From Candidatus Woesearchaeota archaeon (GTDB lineage Archaea; Nanobdellota; Nanobdellia; Woesearchaeales; B29-G15): a DNA stretch of 8,684 nucleotides. The stretch spans positions 1 through 8,684 of the forward strand of contig QMQS01000039.1 in assembly GCA_003650585.1 (NCBI GenBank). The letters run 5' to 3'. Of the stretch, positions 7,228-8,684 are shown piece by piece. Position 1 is the stretch's first letter; each line of letters starts with the position of its first letter. The translations under genes and the position numbers were made by a program. The notes beneath the pieces are model-generated. The model was given only the letters and a program-made list of their open reading frames with translations. It did no database searches and was not told where the DNA came from.

Positions 7228-7834
7228 ATATGCCTAAAAAACCTGTGAGGTAGAACAACAAGACCAAGCAAACCACCACAAGCACCCCATAGGCCTTCTT
7301 GCTCCAGTGGAGTAGTTTCGCGCCGTCAAACGGTAAGAATGGAATCAGGTTGAAAAGGGCTAGCCATACATTGATGTAAGCTCCATAGTAGAGGAGTTGC
7401 TGAATTACAGCGATATGAATAAGATGCAAACCAAGAATAAAAAATGAGCCAAGGATTAAGTTGGCAATGATGCCAGCAGAGGAGATTTTGCCAAACTCAT
7501 CCCGCTTTACACTGCCATGTATTAAAACCCCACCGGGCGCCACAAATATAAACCCAAAGAGTGACATTATTAATGCCATAAAGAGCATCTGATTGTTGGC
7601 TCTGAATTCAGCAAAGCAACCATAGCTCTGAGCCACAAACTTGTGGGCCAGTTCATGGAATAGGAATGCAATTCCAACTGTCAACCCAGCGAAGAGAACA
7701 GGGATTAAAAATAGGGGGCTAAGCACAAGATAAAAGTTGGCTACAGAGATCCCGCTCATAGCAATAGCAAAGGCAACAGAGATAACAAACCACGCCTTAA
7801 TCAGTTCATGAAGCTCAAAGCTGCTGAATTTCAT
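7226..7834 (-). CDS. Site-2-protease family zinc metalloprotease (peptidase M50)
   Basis: The protein is 202 residues from ATG 7834. It is an intramembrane protease: the zinc motif HELAH is at residues 60-64 (His60, Glu61, His64), and the third zinc ligand is Asp170 in NLIPFLPFDGAK, the NxxPxxPxDG-type motif of this family. AGIIANLILG (120-129) corresponds to the conserved Gly/Asn-rich helix motif between them, and there are about six hydrophobic segments. No CBS or PDZ domain is attached, so this is the short archaeal form. The frame stays open to an ATG at 7897, but 7834 is preferred: it gives the usual family N-terminus (short amphipathic stretch, then the first helix), and a TATA-like box lies ~27 bases upstream. 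Members cut membrane-bound regulators or leader remnants; the substrate here is not apparent. Confidence 0.9.
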   Translation of the reverse strand: MKFSSFELHELIKAWFVISVAFAIAMSGISVANFYLVLSPLFLIPVLFAGLTVGIAFLFHELAHKFVAQSYGCFAEFRANNQMLFMALIMSLFGFIFVAPGGVLIHGSVKRDEFGKISSAGIIANLILGSFFILGLHLIHIAVIQQLLYYGAYINVWLALFNLIPFLPFDGAKLLHWSKKAYGVLVVVCLVLLFYLTGFLGI

Positions 7835-7857
7835 AGATAAATAAAGAATAGATATTA

Positions 7858-7865
7858 ACTTAAAA
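7858..7865 (-). promoter_or_regulatory. TATA-like box for the M50 metalloprotease
   Basis: The minus strand reads TTTTAAGT after a purine-rich AAAGGG BRE-like stretch. Its centre is about 27 bases before ATG 7834, implying a leaderless message and supporting this start over the upstream ATG at 7897. Confidence 0.55.
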
Positions 7866-7896
7866 CCCTTTCTAATAACACAAAACAACCAAAACA

Positions 7897-7904
7897 TTTA
7901 TAAA
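7897..7904 (+). promoter_or_regulatory. Strong orphan TATA box (TTTATAAA) with BRE
   Basis: TTTATAAA is preceded by ACCAAAACA, an A-rich BRE-like element, which gives + orientation; the other side (ACCCATGCT on the minus strand) is a poorer BRE. The predicted start is near 7927. No ordinary gene follows until tRNA-His at 8030, which has a box of its own, so this promoter either drives a small RNA or makes a longer leader for the tRNA-His/hisS unit. Confidence 0.65.
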
Positions 7905-7926
7905 AGCATGGGTTTCGCATCTCTGC

Positions 7927-7980
7927 ATGGCACTTAGGAGTGGTTGTGTTCATTGCTGAAAGAGTTCTCAATAGTGCCGA
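7927..7980 (+). ncRNA. Possible small structured RNA or leader hairpin
   Basis: The predicted transcript start (7927) is followed at once by GGCACT (7929-7934), which pairs with AGTGCC (7973-7978). An optional U-G pair (7928/7979) extends the outside, and inside a 3x3 internal loop comes GAG/CTC (7938-7940 with 7967-7969). The apical part is about 26 nt and I could not fold it convincingly. The same bases contain a 10-codon frame starting at ATG 7927 (MALRSGCVHC), which may be chance. It could be an independent small RNA or a 5' leader of tRNA-His/hisS. No known RNA family was recognised. Confidence 0.35.
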
Positions 7981-7995
7981 CTATAAACCAAAAGG

Positions 7996-8003
7996 TTTAA
8001 ATT
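7996..8003 (+). promoter_or_regulatory. TATA-like box for tRNA-His
   Basis: TTTAAATT is preceded by CCAAAAGG in the BRE position. Its centre is 30 bases before the first tRNA base, so the primary transcript would start a few bases upstream of the mature 5' end. Confidence 0.65.
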
Positions 8004-8029
8004 CTTCACTAAAAAGCATAAATGCGTGT

Positions 8030-8102
8030 GGCGGATGTGGTGTAACGGCTAGCATGGGAGCCTGTGGAGCTCCAGGAGCGGGTTCGACTCCCGCCATTCG
8101 CC
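8030..8102 (+). tRNA. tRNA-His (anticodon GUG)
   Basis: A full cloverleaf can be drawn: acceptor GCGGATG/CATTCGC (8031-8037 with 8095-8101, one G-U), D arm GTGT/GCAT around an 8-base loop with GG, anticodon stem GGAGC/GCTCC with loop CTGTGGA (anticodon GTG at 8064-8066), a 4-base variable region, and T arm GCGGG/CCCGC with loop TTCGACT. G-1 (8030) opposite C73 (8102), the identity element for histidyl-tRNA synthetase, is encoded in the DNA. No intron is present, and the 3' CCA is not encoded (the next bases are CTA), so it is added after transcription. It sits 13 bases before hisS. Confidence 0.97.
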
Positions 8103-8115
8103 CTATACCTAAAAA

Positions 8116-8684
8116 ATGAGAGTGAGCCAAGCCAGGGGTGTCAGAGATTCTCCACCGAATGAGGAGATTATTAAGGAGAGGCTGAGGGATTCTTTAAAGC
8201 GTGTTTTCCAAAGCTATGGTTATCGCCCACTAGACACTCCAGCGATTGAGCGCTATGAGGTTCTAAGTGCCAAATACGCGGGGGGCGACGAGATACTCAG
8301 TGAAACATTTGTGCTAAAGGATAGGGGCAATCGAAAGCTTGGGCTTAGGTATGATTTAACAGTTCCATTGGCAAGGTTTGTGGCTCAAAACCCCCAACTC
8401 AAGCTCCCATTTAAGAGGTATCAGATGAGCAAGGTGTGGCGTGACGGACCTGTTGGACTGGGGCGCTACAGAGAGTTCTGGCAGTGTGATGTTGACATCA
8501 TAGGAAGCAAGAGCATGAATGCTGATGCAGAGATATTATCTATTGCCAATGATGTTTTCAAGGGGCTTGGCTTGGCAGTGGAGATTAGAGTAAACAACAG
8601 AAAGCTCATGAATGGTATACTTGCTAAACTCAATGTGAGAGACAAGATTGGGGCAATCCTTGTTATTGACAAGCTAGACAAAAC
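8116..8684 (+). CDS. hisS: Histidyl-tRNA synthetase, N-terminal part (3' end outside window)
   Basis: The first 189 residues of a class II synthetase that charges tRNA-His with histidine in the cytosol; the family is usually a little over 400 residues, so somewhat less than half is present. Visible are the N-terminal RGVRD with motif 1 ending in DTPAIE (40-45), LRYDLTVPLARFVAQN (77-92), motif 2 with KVWRD, GRYREF and WQCDVDIIG (106-130), and IRVNNRKL (157-164). The WRDGP...GRYREF form resembles archaeal and eukaryotic enzymes rather than bacterial ones. The start is ATG 8116, the first possible one: an in-frame TAA lies at 8110-8112. There is no SD in the 13 bases after the tRNA, so the mRNA freed by tRNA 3' processing would have a near-leaderless 5' end. 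The HisA motifs and anticodon-binding domain lie beyond the window. Confidence 0.95.
   Translation, partial: MRVSQARGVRDSPPNEEIIKERLRDSLKRVFQSYGYRPLDTPAIERYEVLSAKYAGGDEILSETFVLKDRGNRKLGLRYDLTVPLARFVAQNPQLKLPFKRYQMSKVWRDGPVGLGRYREFWQCDVDIIGSKSMNADAEILSIANDVFKGLGLAVEIRVNNRKLMNGILAKLNVRDKIGAILVIDKLDK

Noticed and set aside
7835..7897. Longer start (ATG 7897) for the M50 protease
   Set aside because: It would add 21 residues not typical of the family, and its ATG overlaps the TTTATAAA box of the opposite-strand promoter. The 7834 start has a well-spaced box.
7927..7980. C/D-box or H/ACA guide RNA, or a degenerate tRNA
   Set aside because: There is no RTGATGA/CTGA pair in the right places, no clear kink-turn or properly placed ACA, and no T-loop or D-loop pattern. 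It is left as an unclassified hairpin.
1..8684. CRISPR array, insertion sequence, riboswitch or rRNA
   Set aside because: No direct-repeat/spacer pattern, no transposase motifs or terminal inverted repeats, no known aptamer core and no rRNA signature was found on reading through. The repeats seen are protein-level repeats within one gene.

Overview
The window looks archaeal. Its histidyl-tRNA synthetase is of the archaeal/eukaryotic type, the tRNA-His carries no encoded CCA, several genes have a BRE/TATA-like box about 26-27 bases before the start codon (leaderless transcription), and it encodes a giant, heavily N-glycosylatable surface protein with a single C-terminal membrane anchor. The surface-protein architecture (CARDB-like repeats, thrombospondin type 3 calcium repeats, CGGxCxPC cysteine modules, and a membrane helix followed by a short helical cytosolic tail) is typical of DPANN archaea such as the Woesearchaeota/Pacearchaeota relatives. 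That placement is an inference from domain style, not from a phylogeny.

Layout. Bases 2-5380 (+) hold the 3' part of a surface protein of more than 1,790 residues; its start lies upstream of the window. It faces, with a 1-base gap, a two-gene minus-strand unit (6330 to 5382): a seven-helix membrane protein whose end overlaps the start of a small winged-helix DNA-binding protein by 26 bases. A 112-base divergent promoter region (6331-6442) separates that unit from a 59-residue basic, Trp-rich protein (6443-6622) and a 179-residue protein with two membrane helices (6682-7221), neither recognised. A minus-strand site-2-protease-family zinc metalloprotease (7834 to 7226) converges on the latter. 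The 195-base gap 7835-8029 holds its promoter, a strong orphan + promoter followed by a hairpin of about 50 nt, and the tRNA promoter. The window ends with tRNA-His(GUG) (8030-8102) and, 13 bases later, hisS (8116 onward, truncated by the window edge).

How the parts may work together. tRNA-His and its own synthetase are adjacent and probably co-transcribed. The membrane protein plus winged-helix pair resembles a membrane sensor with its regulator, and the S2P protease is another candidate for signalling by cleavage within the membrane; no sequence evidence ties either to the surface protein.

The most striking structure is in the surface protein. It has six CARDB-like units: the first and last are plain (about 102-105 residues), while the four between are each expanded by an insert of about 80 residues at the same internal place, giving a period of 183-185 residues. 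No CRISPR array, insertion sequence, rRNA or origin was seen. No stretch longer than 300 bases lacks a gene.
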